In this document: piece by piece, positions 14,883 through 24,964 of the stretch
Numbering within the stretch: position 1 is the first letter of the stretch
Layout of the letters: every line of letters begins with the position of its first letter
DNA from: Synechococcaceae cyanobacterium
GTDB lineage: Bacteria; Cyanobacteriota; Cyanobacteriia; PCC-6307; Cyanobiaceae
Direction of reading: 5' to 3'
Assembly: GCA_947461705.1 (NCBI GenBank)
Contig: CANHMF010000004.1
Coordinates: 1-45,197 of the forward strand
DNA length: 45,197 bases
Translations under genes and position numbers: made by a program
The notes under the pieces: model-generated
Told to the model about the DNA's origin: nothing
Databases searched by the model: none
What the model saw: the letters and a program-made list of their open reading frames with translations, nothing else

Positions 14883-15523
14883 ACGGCCTGCCGCCGGCCC
14901 TGAAGCCATGGCTGATCGCGGCGGATGGCGATCTGCTGGTGGTGAACAAGCCCTCCGGACTGCTGTGCCAACCGGGGCTCGGCCCGGCCCTGGCCGATTC
15001 CCTGCTCACCCGCCTGCGCGGCACCTGGCCCACTGCCCAGCTGGTGCACCGCCTGGATCGGGACACCTCCGGCCTGCTGTTGCTGGCCCTCACCCCGGAG
15101 CTGCACCGGGCCCTGAGCGGCTTGTTTGCCCAGCGGCTGGTGCGCAAGACCTACCGGGCCGATGTGGCCGGCGTGCCGCTCGAGCAGGCGGGCTGCATCA
15201 CCCTGGCCATCGGCAAGCGCAGCGATCGGCCTCCTCTCTACGGCCCGGATCCAACGGGCAAACCCTGCCGCACCGATTGGCGGGTGCTGGGGACGGTGCC
15301 GGATCAGGGCTGGAGCCGGCTGGAGCTCACCCCTCACACCGGCCGCTCCCATCAGTTGCGGGTGCATCTGGCCGCCCTGGGCCATCCGATCCTGGGGGAT
15401 CCCCTCTATGGCTCTCCACGGGCACCCGGATCGGATCGGCTGCGGCTGCATGCCAGTGCCCTGGCGTTCCAGCATCCCTTCAGCGGTGAGCCGCTGCAGT
15501 TTCAGGCCCACTGTCCCTTCTGA
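14879..15523 (+). CDS. RluA-family pseudouridine synthase
   Basis: The enzyme isomerises uridine to pseudouridine in rRNA or tRNA. It has the family block LVHRLDRDTSGLLLLALTPE, with the catalytic Asp in HRLDRDTSG, preceded by LLVVNKPSGLLCQPG and followed by ELTPHTGRSHQLRVHLAALG and GDPLYGSPRAPG. At 214 residues it lacks an S4 RNA-binding domain, as does RluA, which modifies 23S rRNA and tRNA position 32 in E. coli; the exact target here is not known. The GTG start (14879) overlaps the TGA stop of the GGDEF gene, giving translational coupling. Confidence 0.9.
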   Translation: MNGLPPALKPWLIAADGDLLVVNKPSGLLCQPGLGPALADSLLTRLRGTWPTAQLVHRLDRDTSGLLLLALTPELHRALSGLFAQRLVRKTYRADVAGVPLEQAGCITLAIGKRSDRPPLYGPDPTGKPCRTDWRVLGTVPDQGWSRLELTPHTGRSHQLRVHLAALGHPILGDPLYGSPRAPGSDRLRLHASALAFQHPFSGEPLQFQAHCPF

Positions 15524-15548
15524 CTGTCCCCTCTGAGCGCCCATCACC

Positions 15549-15830
15549 GTGAGCCCCCATCCCCCCGCCATTGCCGCCCTCGGCTACGTGGCCGCCAGCC
15601 TCACCACTGTGAGCTTCATCCCCCAGGCGCTCAAAACCATTCGCAGTGGCGATACCCGCGGCATTTCCCTGCGCATGTATGCCCTGTTCACAGCTGGCAT
15701 CGCCCTGTGGGGCGTGTACGGCCTGCTCACGGGGGATGGCCCGTTGATTGCCGCCAATGCCATCACCCTGGTGACGGCCGGCCTGATCTTCGAGCGCAAG
15801 CTGCGGGCAGTGTTGGCTGGGCGGCGCTGA
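15549..15830 (+). CDS. SemiSWEET sugar transporter
   Basis: The 93-residue protein has three membrane helices: AALGYVAASLTTVSFIP, MYALFTAGIALWGVYGL and LIAANAITLVTAGLIF. The PQ motif (SFIPQALKTIRSGDTRGISL) and the AAN of the third helix are typical SemiSWEET features. Such proteins dimerise to form a uniporter that moves sugars along their gradient. The start is GTG at 15549, which gives MSPHPPAIAALGYVAA. The gene is 25 bases after the pseudouridine synthase and its 3' end lies seven bases from the end of the convergent oxygenase gene. Confidence 0.85.
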   Translation: MSPHPPAIAALGYVAASLTTVSFIPQALKTIRSGDTRGISLRMYALFTAGIALWGVYGLLTGDGPLIAANAITLVTAGLIFERKLRAVLAGRR

Positions 15831-15837
15831 GGCTGGC

Positions 15838-17154
15838 TCAGCGGTTGCGGGGCGCCAGGCCGCTGCCACGGCGCAATCCCCTGATCCAGCGGCTGCAGGG
15901 CCACCGCAGCCCCAGGGCCGCAGCCGCCACCAGCAGCCCTACGGCGCCTGCGGGGCTCGCCCCCATCCAGGCCGTGAGTGCCAGCCCCAGCCCCGCCAGC
16001 ACCAGGCCGATCTGGTTGAGACGCTGCAGTTGCCGCAGGGCACCGGAGCAGCTGCGGCAATGGCGGGTGTGGGCCTCGTAGCGATCCATCAGCTGGTCGC
16101 GGCTGAGGCGTGGTGGGAGCCGTTGCCCCAGGAAGGGCTCACCGGCATAGCGGTTCTGCCAGTCGTGCAGCGCCCGCACGTAGCGATCGGCGCTGGTGGC
16201 GAGAAAGCAATTGCGCGTGGCGGCCTCGCTGCCACCGCGCTGCTCCAGCACCCGCTCCTGCCAATGCAGGAACACCTGGTCGTCCTCCAGCACGGTGTGG
16301 TTGCCGATGTGCTGCAGCCACTGGGGCCGGAGCCGCAGCAGCCGGGCCGGCAGGGCCGATTCAAAACGAAAGGGAAAGCGGGCAAACAGGCGGCATTCCC
16401 CCCGGCGAATCGGGGTGGCGTACACCACCGTGAGAATTCGCCCGAAGCCTTTGGCGGTGAGGTCGTGCCACATCAGGCCCGGCGCGGAGAAGGTGGTGAA
16501 CTGGCTGCCGAGCTTTCCGCGCCGGGGGCCCTCCTGCCAGAGGCCCGTGAATCCCTGTGGCCCGAAGCTGGTGAGCTCCAGCTCCACAGGCCCGGCATTT
16601 TCACGCCGTCCCACCGTGGCGTGGTGGGTGAAGGGCACATGGCTCACGTCCAGCACATTTTCGAGCAGGGTGAGGGCATCCATCGGCAGGTCGCGGAAGG
16701 TGTCCTGCACCAGCCAGCCCTCCTCCTCCAGTACCGGCACCAGCGGTAGGGCCTCCGGGCTGGCCACGGCGGCATCCCCCGCAAACACGAACAGCAGCCC
16801 CTGGGCCTCGGCCGTGGCGTAGCGGCGACACTGGCTGCGTTGCGGGCTGGGGCTGCTGCCTTCGGGCGCCTGGGGGATGGCGGTGCAGCGGCCCTCGCCG
16901 TTGAAGCTCCAGCCGTGATACGGGCACTCCAGCTCTCCGGCTTCGTTCAGTCGCCCCTCCGAGAGGGGCACCAGCCGATGGGGACACACATCCGCCAGCG
17001 CCCGCCACTGGGCGCTGCTGCGTTCGAACCACAGCACCAGGTCCTGGCCCAGCAGGGTGAAGGGGGTGGGCCGGGATGGATCCAGGTCTTGGAGATAGGC
17101 CACCGGATACCAGGCGTTCTGCCAAGGGCTTGGCTCCATCGATCGCGTTGTCAT
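15838..17154 (-). CDS. PaO-like Rieske oxygenase
   Basis: The N-terminal Rieske domain has the ligand pairs CPHRLVPLSEGR and CPYHGWSFNGEG for a 2Fe-2S cluster. The catalytic domain has ENVLDVSHVPFTHHATV, with Asp and two His as mononuclear iron ligands. Near the C terminus a CxxC (HCRSCSGAL) and two hydrophobic helices follow (QIGLVLAGLGLALTAWMG and AGAVGLLVAAAALGL). This arrangement is that of the PaO/Tic55/PTC52 group, whose members act on chlorophyll-type substrates such as pheophorbide a. Membrane anchoring by the C-terminal helices is expected. Start MTTRSMEPSPWQ; its ATG shares the A of the upstream gene's TGA (TGATG). The substrate here is not shown by sequence. Confidence 0.87.
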   Translation of the reverse strand: MTTRSMEPSPWQNAWYPVAYLQDLDPSRPTPFTLLGQDLVLWFERSSAQWRALADVCPHRLVPLSEGRLNEAGELECPYHGWSFNGEGRCTAIPQAPEGSSPSPQRSQCRRYATAEAQGLLFVFAGDAAVASPEALPLVPVLEEEGWLVQDTFRDLPMDALTLLENVLDVSHVPFTHHATVGRRENAGPVELELTSFGPQGFTGLWQEGPRRGKLGSQFTTFSAPGLMWHDLTAKGFGRILTVVYATPIRRGECRLFARFPFRFESALPARLLRLRPQWLQHIGNHTVLEDDQVFLHWQERVLEQRGGSEAATRNCFLATSADRYVRALHDWQNRYAGEPFLGQRLPPRLSRDQLMDRYEAHTRHCRSCSGALRQLQRLNQIGLVLAGLGLALTAWMGASPAGAVGLLVAAAALGLRWPCSRWIRGLRRGSGLAPRNR

Positions 17155-19262
17155 CAGGCGCTGTAGCCCTTGCGGGCAGGGATGGGATAGGGAATGCGGC
17201 GATGACGCATGCGCCGCCACACCCGCACAAAGGCCCGCACCAGCAGTTCCAGTTCCGCCAGGCTCAGGCCGCTGCTGGCCAGTTGGCCGTCCTGCCAGCG
17301 GGCGTCCACAATGCGGCGCACCATGGCCCGGGCCTGCTGTTCGCTGGTGTCGGGGGGCAGTGAGCGCAGGGCTGCCTCACAGCCATCGGCCAGCATCAGG
17401 ACGGCCGTTTCGCGGCTGCGGGGGTTGGGCCCGCGGTAACGGAAGGCGCTTTCCGGCACCTGGGGATCCCGCCGGCGGGCCTCGTGCAGGAAGTAGCCCA
17501 TCTTGAGCGTGCCCTGATGCTCGGGGATGAAGTCCGCCAGGGGTTTGGGCAGGCGGTACCGGCGGGCCAGCTTGAGCCCTTCATCCACATGGGCCTGCAG
17601 GATGCCGGCGCTGAGCTGCGGATCATCGAGGCTCTCGTGGGGATTCTCGCCGCTCTCCTGGTTCTCGATGAACCACTGGGGACCGTGCAGCTTGCCCACG
17701 TCGTGGTATAGGGCTCCAGTGCGGATCAGGTCCACATCCGCCTGGATCGCCCGGCCGCCTTCCTCGGCCAGGCCGCAGATCATCAGTGTGTGTTCAAAGG
17801 TGCCCGGGGCCTCGCAGGAGAGTCGCCGCAGCAGGGGGCGCTCCAGATCGGCCAGTTCCAGCAGGCGGGTGCGGGTGAGCAGATCGAAGAAGCTCTCCAC
17901 CATCGGGCTCACCAGCAGTACGCCCAGCAGCAGGCCCCCCAGCAGCAGGGCTTCACCGGGCAGGTCGGCACTGATGGGCAGCTGGCCATTGCCCTCGCCG
18001 CTGGCTGCTGCCAACTGCAGCAGCAGCCATTCCGCCGCGAGGGCCCCCACCGGCAGCAGCAGCGCCAGTTGGAGCAGCTGGGCGCGGTTGCGCTGGCGCC
18101 CGGCCAGCACGGCCGCCACCACCCCCACGCTGGCCGCCACCAGGATGCGCTCGTCGTTGAACGGCGCCATCGGCAGTGGCCAGAGCAGGCTGGCCATGGA
18201 CAGCCAGGCCAGACCAGCGGTGGTGCCGAGGCCCTGGGTGAGGAGCAGCGTGGGGGGCACCAGCAGGGCCAGGGGGCTCGCTGCTCCCCCCAGCCAGAGT
18301 TTGAATCCCTGCACCACCAGCAGCATGCCGAGGGCCAGCAGGGCCTGCCGGGGTTCCAGGCTGGCCCGGCGGCGTCGGATCAGCAGCACCATCACGCCAC
18401 AGGCGGCCATGGCTTCGCTGAAATGCAGCAACCAGGCCCCGATCAAGGGCCGACGGTTCACCAGGCCGAAGTAATCGAGCACCGCATAGGCCTGGGGGCT
18501 GATGGGCTCACCCTGGCGGGTGATCAGTTCGCCCTGGCGCACATTGATGGTGGGAATGCCTTGCTGGGTGAGCAGTTCTTCGATCAGCCGCTGACTCAGC
18601 CCCGCATCGATGCGCAGGTTGGTGCGCCCCTGCAGGGAGCTCGCCACCACGCGGCTGCCGAGGCTGCGGCCCGGTTCCCCCAGGTTGTCGAGCTGCAGCT
18701 GGGCGGCGTCCTCGAGCTGTTGCCGGGCCACACTGCCCACCACGCCCTGCTGGAGCATCCGCCGCTGCACCTGGCGCAGTTCCGCCTGCCAGGCGTCCAG
18801 CTCGGCGGGGGGCAATTGGCTCAGCCAGTCCCGTTCCTGGGGGGTGAGATTCAGGGGAGCCACCTGCTCCTGGCGGCTGCCGGCCAGGCGGGTGATGGCC
18901 TGCAGCTGGCGGTCGAGCCGTTGTTCCAACTCCTGGCTGATGCGCGGGTTCACCACCTGCACGTGGGTGCGGGGGCCCAGCTGCGTGCGGCGCTGGTCAA
19001 GGGCGTCGGAGTCCACCACCGTGGCGGCCTTGGGGGCCCGCGCCGTGAAGGGGGCGGGGATGCCGGGCCTGAGGCTGGGCTCCACCAGCCAGGGCCAGCT
19101 GGAGAGCAGGGCCACCAGCACACACACCAGGGTGATGGCCACGCTGTCGCGCCATCGCCAGGGTGCCAACACCTGGCGGGGCATTTCCAGCCGCAACAGC
19201 TGTCGCCAGAGGCGATGGGCGGGGCCCGGGCGCGTCACCGCAGCGGCGAAAGGGATGCCCAA
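17154..19262 (-). CDS. 7TM-HD phosphodiesterase (PgpH/YqfF type)
   Basis: A 702-residue membrane protein. After one N-terminal helix (VAITLVCVLVALLSSWPWLV) comes a large extracytoplasmic region (about 65-275) of the 7TMR-HDED type, then about seven membrane helices (about 275-470), then a cytoplasmic HD domain with ALYHDVGKLHGPQWFIE (His-Asp near residue 520), the second-shell block FIPEHQGTLKMGYFLHEA, and VLMLADGCEAAL. PgpH enzymes of this plan hydrolyse cyclic di-AMP to pApA. All HD metal ligands I can see are kept. The PaO-like gene starts within its stop codon (TGATG). Cyclic di-AMP as substrate is by family knowledge. Confidence 0.88.
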   Translation of the reverse strand: MGIPFAAAVTRPGPAHRLWRQLLRLEMPRQVLAPWRWRDSVAITLVCVLVALLSSWPWLVEPSLRPGIPAPFTARAPKAATVVDSDALDQRRTQLGPRTHVQVVNPRISQELEQRLDRQLQAITRLAGSRQEQVAPLNLTPQERDWLSQLPPAELDAWQAELRQVQRRMLQQGVVGSVARQQLEDAAQLQLDNLGEPGRSLGSRVVASSLQGRTNLRIDAGLSQRLIEELLTQQGIPTINVRQGELITRQGEPISPQAYAVLDYFGLVNRRPLIGAWLLHFSEAMAACGVMVLLIRRRRASLEPRQALLALGMLLVVQGFKLWLGGAASPLALLVPPTLLLTQGLGTTAGLAWLSMASLLWPLPMAPFNDERILVAASVGVVAAVLAGRQRNRAQLLQLALLLPVGALAAEWLLLQLAAASGEGNGQLPISADLPGEALLLGGLLLGVLLVSPMVESFFDLLTRTRLLELADLERPLLRRLSCEAPGTFEHTLMICGLAEEGGRAIQADVDLIRTGALYHDVGKLHGPQWFIENQESGENPHESLDDPQLSAGILQAHVDEGLKLARRYRLPKPLADFIPEHQGTLKMGYFLHEARRRDPQVPESAFRYRGPNPRSRETAVLMLADGCEAALRSLPPDTSEQQARAMVRRIVDARWQDGQLASSGLSLAELELLVRAFVRVWRRMRHRRIPYPIPARKGYSA

Positions 19263-19310
19263 GCTAGCGATGCCCAGGCATGCTGAAGCCAGATGTGCCC
19301 TTGACGCTCC

Positions 19311-21690
<2,380 letters not shown>

Positions 21691-21698
<8 letters not shown>

Positions 21699-23157
21699 GG
21701 CGCCGCAGCAGGGGCTGACGCCTGGCCAGCAGGCTGCTGCCGCGGCCTTTGCCGCCTGGTTGCAGGCCCCCTACGACGGCACGCCCTTCGTGCTCAGTGG
21801 TTATGCCGGTACGGGCAAGACCTACCTCTCCCGCCATTTGCTGGAGCGGGTGGAGAGCACGGGTATGTGCTGGACCGTGGTGGCCCCCACCCACAAAGCG
21901 GTGGGGGTGATCCGCCAGCAGTTGAGCCTGGCGGGGCTGCAGCCCACCTGGTTTCCCTCCACCATTCACCGCCTGCTGCGGCTCAAGCTCAAGCGCCAGG
22001 GGGATCTGGAGCGCTGCGAGGAAACGGAGCAAACGGCCGGCTCCCTGGAAAACCTGGGGCTGGTTCTGGTGGATGAGGCCTCCATGGTGGATTCCACCCT
22101 GCTGGAGATCGCCCTGCGCTGCGCCCATCCCTTTCGCACCCGCCTGGTGTTCGTGGGGGACCCGGCTCAGCTGCCCCCCGTGGGGGAGCCCCAGAGTCCG
22201 GTGTTTGGCATGGGCCGTGCGGCCACGGCGGCCCTCACCGAGGTGGTGCGCCACCAGGGCCCCGTGCTGCAGCTCGCCACGGGGCTGCGCAACGGCCGGC
22301 TGCCCTGCCGTCAGCCACCGGTGTGCCCGCCGGTGCGTACGGTCCAGGGGCTGGTGGCGATCGCTCCGCGGCAGGAGTGGCTGGCGGCGGCCCAGGCCGC
22401 CCTGCGGCGGGCGGCGGAGCTCGATAACCCCGACCACGCCCGCATTCTCTGCTACACCAACCGCGCCCTGGAGCAGCTCGTGCCCCTGGCCCGCCGTGCC
22501 ATCCATGGCGAAATGGCCGACCAGCTGCCGGTGCTGCCTGGGGAAGTGCTGATCACCCGATCTGCGGTGATGGCCCCCGCCTGCCGGGCTGGAGAGGAGG
22601 CGGCCGAGGAGCCCGACATGGTGCTGGGCTCCAACCGGGAACTGGTGGTGCGGGACGTGACCCCCGATCGCTGCGATCTGGCGGATTTCGGGGTGGGGGC
22701 CGGCGATGGCTGCCTGCCCGCCGTGATCGATACCCTCACCGCCGAGGTGGAGGCCGGCGAGACCCGCCTTTCCCTGCGGTTGCTGCCGCCGGCCGGTAGC
22801 GCGGCCCGCCGGGATCTGGATGCGGTGCTGCAGCACCTGCGCCAGCAGGCCCGGGAGGCCGGCAAGAAGGATGGCCGCGGCCTCTGGCGCCGTTACTTCC
22901 TGGTGCGGGATGCCTTCGCCTCCCTTGGACCGGCCGCCGTGCTCACGGTGCATCGCAGCCAGGGCAGCACCTTCGGCGAGGTGTTCATCGCCGGCGATGT
23001 GTTCTGGCCGAGCGATGCGGTGCTGCGCCGCCAGCTGGTGTACGTGGCGGTAAGCCGGGCCAGCCAGGCGGTGTGGCTGGTGGCCGATGCCCGGTCGTCT
23101 CCAGGCAGCGCCGCCGATCGGCAGCTCTGGGCCGATGGGCTTGGCCCGGGCGTCTGA
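21691..23157 (+). CDS. RecD-like superfamily 1 DNA helicase
   Basis: The 488-residue ATPase shows the Walker A motif LSGYAGTGKTYLSRHLLE, Walker B LVLVDEASMVDSTLLE, motif III VFVGDPAQLPPVGE, and near the C terminus the UvrD-type VLTVHRSQGSTFGEVFIAG and LVYVAVSRASQAVW. These define a RecD/Dda-like helicase that unwinds DNA during repair or recombination. RecBCD-specific additional domains are absent. The TTG at 21691 is chosen as the first start in frame; it begins 8 bases before the stop of the DUF212 gene. Between about residues 200 and 430 there is a long segment without helicase motifs but with a SH3-like/beta region usual in this group. Confidence 0.85.
22357..22364. repeat. HIP1 palindrome GCGATCGC
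   Basis: Exact GCGATCGC in the RecD-like helicase gene. Confidence 0.7.
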
Positions 23158-23160
23158 TGC

Positions 23161-23847
23161 TCAGCCCAGCTGCAGCCCTTCGATGCCCTGCCAGCCCAGG
23201 TAGCCCGCCAGCACCAGGCTCAGGCCGCCCACCAGCACATCGCCGTTGCTGAACAGCAGCTGTTTGCCTTTCTCGAGCAGGGGCACCACCTGGTGGCGGC
23301 CGATCACCACCGCCAGGAAGGGCAGCAGCAGCGCCAGGCTGGAGGCCACGGTGAAACCAGCGGTGTAGAGCACTTCCTGGGTGCTGGTGAGGCCGGCAGA
23401 GAGCAGGGCCGAGGCCGTCTTGGCCATCAGAAACAGGTCGTCCGGGCTGATGGCCTCAATGGCGCAGCTGGCCCCGAGCAGCAGCGGCAGGGGCATGGCG
23501 CAGAAGCGATCCAGTTGCCGTGTCCAGCCCGGGGGCTCCTTGCCGTCTTCACGGCTTTCCAGCAGTTCCTTCATGCCGAGGGCCAGCAAGGCCCCGGCGG
23601 CCAGCAGATCCAGGCCGGTGCGGTGGCTCGAGCCCTGCTGCATGGTGAGCAGCAGGCTGTGCCCCACGGTGAGCAGCAGGGTCACAATCAGGGCGATGGT
23701 GGCCAACCAGCTCAGTAGCAACAGCCCACCGCGCCGCAGGGGGTTGGGGCCCAGCAGCAGCAGCAGCATCAGCCCGATGTGGATGGGACTGATGCTCACG
23801 CCACTGCCGTAGGCCAGCAGCTCGGCCCAGAGGCTGGGGTTGATCAT
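23161..23847 (-). CDS. GAP-family membrane protein
   Basis: This 228-residue protein has about six hydrophobic segments: GLMLLLLLGPNPLRRGGLLL, SWLATIALIVTLLLTVG, LDLLAAGALLALGMKELLE, LLLGASCAIEAISPDDLFLM and two at the C-terminal half. The layout and the PLPLLLGASCAIEAISPDDL block fit the GAP family of transporters (sulfolipid-1-addressing protein relatives), which sit in the LysE-like superfamily of exporters; I infer small-molecule export. It is last in the run zwf-opcA-cbiA-phosphatase-acylphosphatase, separated from acyP by 26 bases. Confidence 0.65.
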   Translation of the reverse strand: MINPSLWAELLAYGSGVSISPIHIGLMLLLLLGPNPLRRGGLLLLSWLATIALIVTLLLTVGHSLLLTMQQGSSHRTGLDLLAAGALLALGMKELLESREDGKEPPGWTRQLDRFCAMPLPLLLGASCAIEAISPDDLFLMAKTASALLSAGLTSTQEVLYTAGFTVASSLALLLPFLAVVIGRHQVVPLLEKGKQLLFSNGDVLVGGLSLVLAGYLGWQGIEGLQLG

Positions 23848-23873
23848 TGCTGGAGTGCGGACGCGGGGGCCGT

Positions 23874-24293
23874 TCAGGCCCGGATTTCGAACCAGTCTTC
23901 CCTGCTGGGGGTCAATTGTGAGGTGATCACCTGGGACACGGTGGCGCCGCGCGGCCCCCGTTCAGCCCACAGTTGCAGTTCGGTGAGCTGATGCACCGGG
24001 CCTTCCACCTGGATTTCCACGGAGCCATCAGGGCTGTTGCGCACCCAGCCACTCAGGCCCATCTGTTTGGCGGTATGGCTGCAGGCGGCGCGGTAGCCCA
24101 CCCCCTGCACCTTGCCCCGCACGATCAATCGCCAGCGCTCGATGTACTGCACGGGTCGGGGCTCGCCCCGTTCCACGCGCCGCCATTCCTTGAGGCGCTC
24201 GGCCCGGCTGCTGCGCACCAGGGGGCTCATGTCAGCGAACAGCCAGCCCGGCGCCTGGGAACCCATCTGTCGGGGCAATTTCTTGTGCACCAT
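23874..24293 (-). CDS. Acylphosphatase with N-terminal extension
   Basis: The C-terminal 90 residues form an acylphosphatase domain: RLIVRGKVQGVGYRAACSHT with the catalytic Arg in VQGVGYR, and MGLSGWVRNSPDGSVEIQVE with the catalytic Asn. The enzyme hydrolyses acyl phosphates such as 1,3-bisphosphoglycerate or acetyl phosphate. Normal length is about 90-100; this one has 139, with about 50 extra N-terminal residues rich in Arg and Lys (SSRAERLKEWRRVERGEPRP). The start is supported by a perfect AGGAGGG six bases upstream, so the extension is real. It follows the histidine phosphatase gene by 71 bases. Confidence 0.88.
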   Translation of the reverse strand: MVHKKLPRQMGSQAPGWLFADMSPLVRSSRAERLKEWRRVERGEPRPVQYIERWRLIVRGKVQGVGYRAACSHTAKQMGLSGWVRNSPDGSVEIQVEGPVHQLTELQLWAERGPRGATVSQVITSQLTPSREDWFEIRA

Positions 24294-24298
24294 GGCTG

Positions 24299-24305
24299 CC
24301 CTCCT
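24299..24305 (-). promoter_or_regulatory. Ribosome binding site of acylphosphatase gene
   Basis: On the minus strand AGGAGGG ends five bases before the ATG at 24293. It is one of the few perfect Shine-Dalgarno sequences in this window and settles the start of the long acylphosphatase. Confidence 0.75.
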
Positions 24306-24364
24306 GGCTGGGGAACGCGGAATTGAGGCTCCACGGTCAACCTGCCACAGCGCCCGGATTCCGG

Positions 24365-24964
24365 CTACCGGGGATTGACCACGGGGGCGTTCCAGCGCAG
24401 CAGGGTGTGCTGCTCCCGTTCCTGGCCGAGCACGCTATGGGTGCCTGTGCCCAGCACCAGCAGGGCCCCGCCGGCGGCTCCGAGTCCCAGCCATGTTCCC
24501 GCCAGGCTGCGCAGCAGATGGCCGTGGGCGAACAGGGCCACGCGACCGTCGGCTCCCGCCAGGGCGAGGCACTGCTGGATCAGCCGCTCGCAGCGCTCCT
24601 GCACCTGCTGGCGGCTCTCGCCGTTGGGGCAGGGATGGCTCCACACTGTCCAATCCGGCACCGACTGGCGGATCTCGGCTGTGGTGATGCCCTCATAGGC
24701 GCCGTAGTCCCACTCCTGCAGATCGCTGGTGATCACGGCCTGATCGCCCAGCCCTGCCAGCTCGCAGGTGCGCCGAGCCCGCTGCAGCGGACTGACCAGC
24801 ACGGCCGAGAAGCTCTGGGCGGCCAGCAGGGGGGCCAGAGCCCGGGCTTCCGCTTCCCCCTCCGGCAGCAGCGGGATGTCGGTGAGGCCGGTATGACGGC
24901 CGCTCTGGGCCCATGCGGTCGCGCCGTGGCGCAACAGCCAGAGCTCAGGCGAGGCAGTGGTCAC
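24365..24964 (-). CDS. Histidine phosphatase superfamily protein (phosphoglycerate mutase-like)
   Basis: Residues 8-12 give the phosphate-accepting motif LWLLRHGATAWAQSGRHTG with the catalytic His and Arg; the second Arg is in VLVSPLQRARRTCELAG, the acid in QEWDYGAYEGITTAEI, and the second His in RVALFAHGHLLRSLAG. It is a cofactor-independent-looking phosphatase or mutase of 199 residues, cytoplasmic. The frame runs upstream to 25381 inside cbiA, which is discarded; the GTG at 24964, starting VTTASPELWLLRH, is chosen. It overlaps the end of cbiA by 20 bases. In other bacteria CobC (alpha-ribazole phosphatase) belongs to this superfamily, which, with the cobyrinate synthase alongside, is a plausible role. 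Confidence 0.85.
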   Translation of the reverse strand: MTTASPELWLLRHGATAWAQSGRHTGLTDIPLLPEGEAEARALAPLLAAQSFSAVLVSPLQRARRTCELAGLGDQAVITSDLQEWDYGAYEGITTAEIRQSVPDWTVWSHPCPNGESRQQVQERCERLIQQCLALAGADGRVALFAHGHLLRSLAGTWLGLGAAGGALLVLGTGTHSVLGQEREQHTLLRWNAPVVNPR

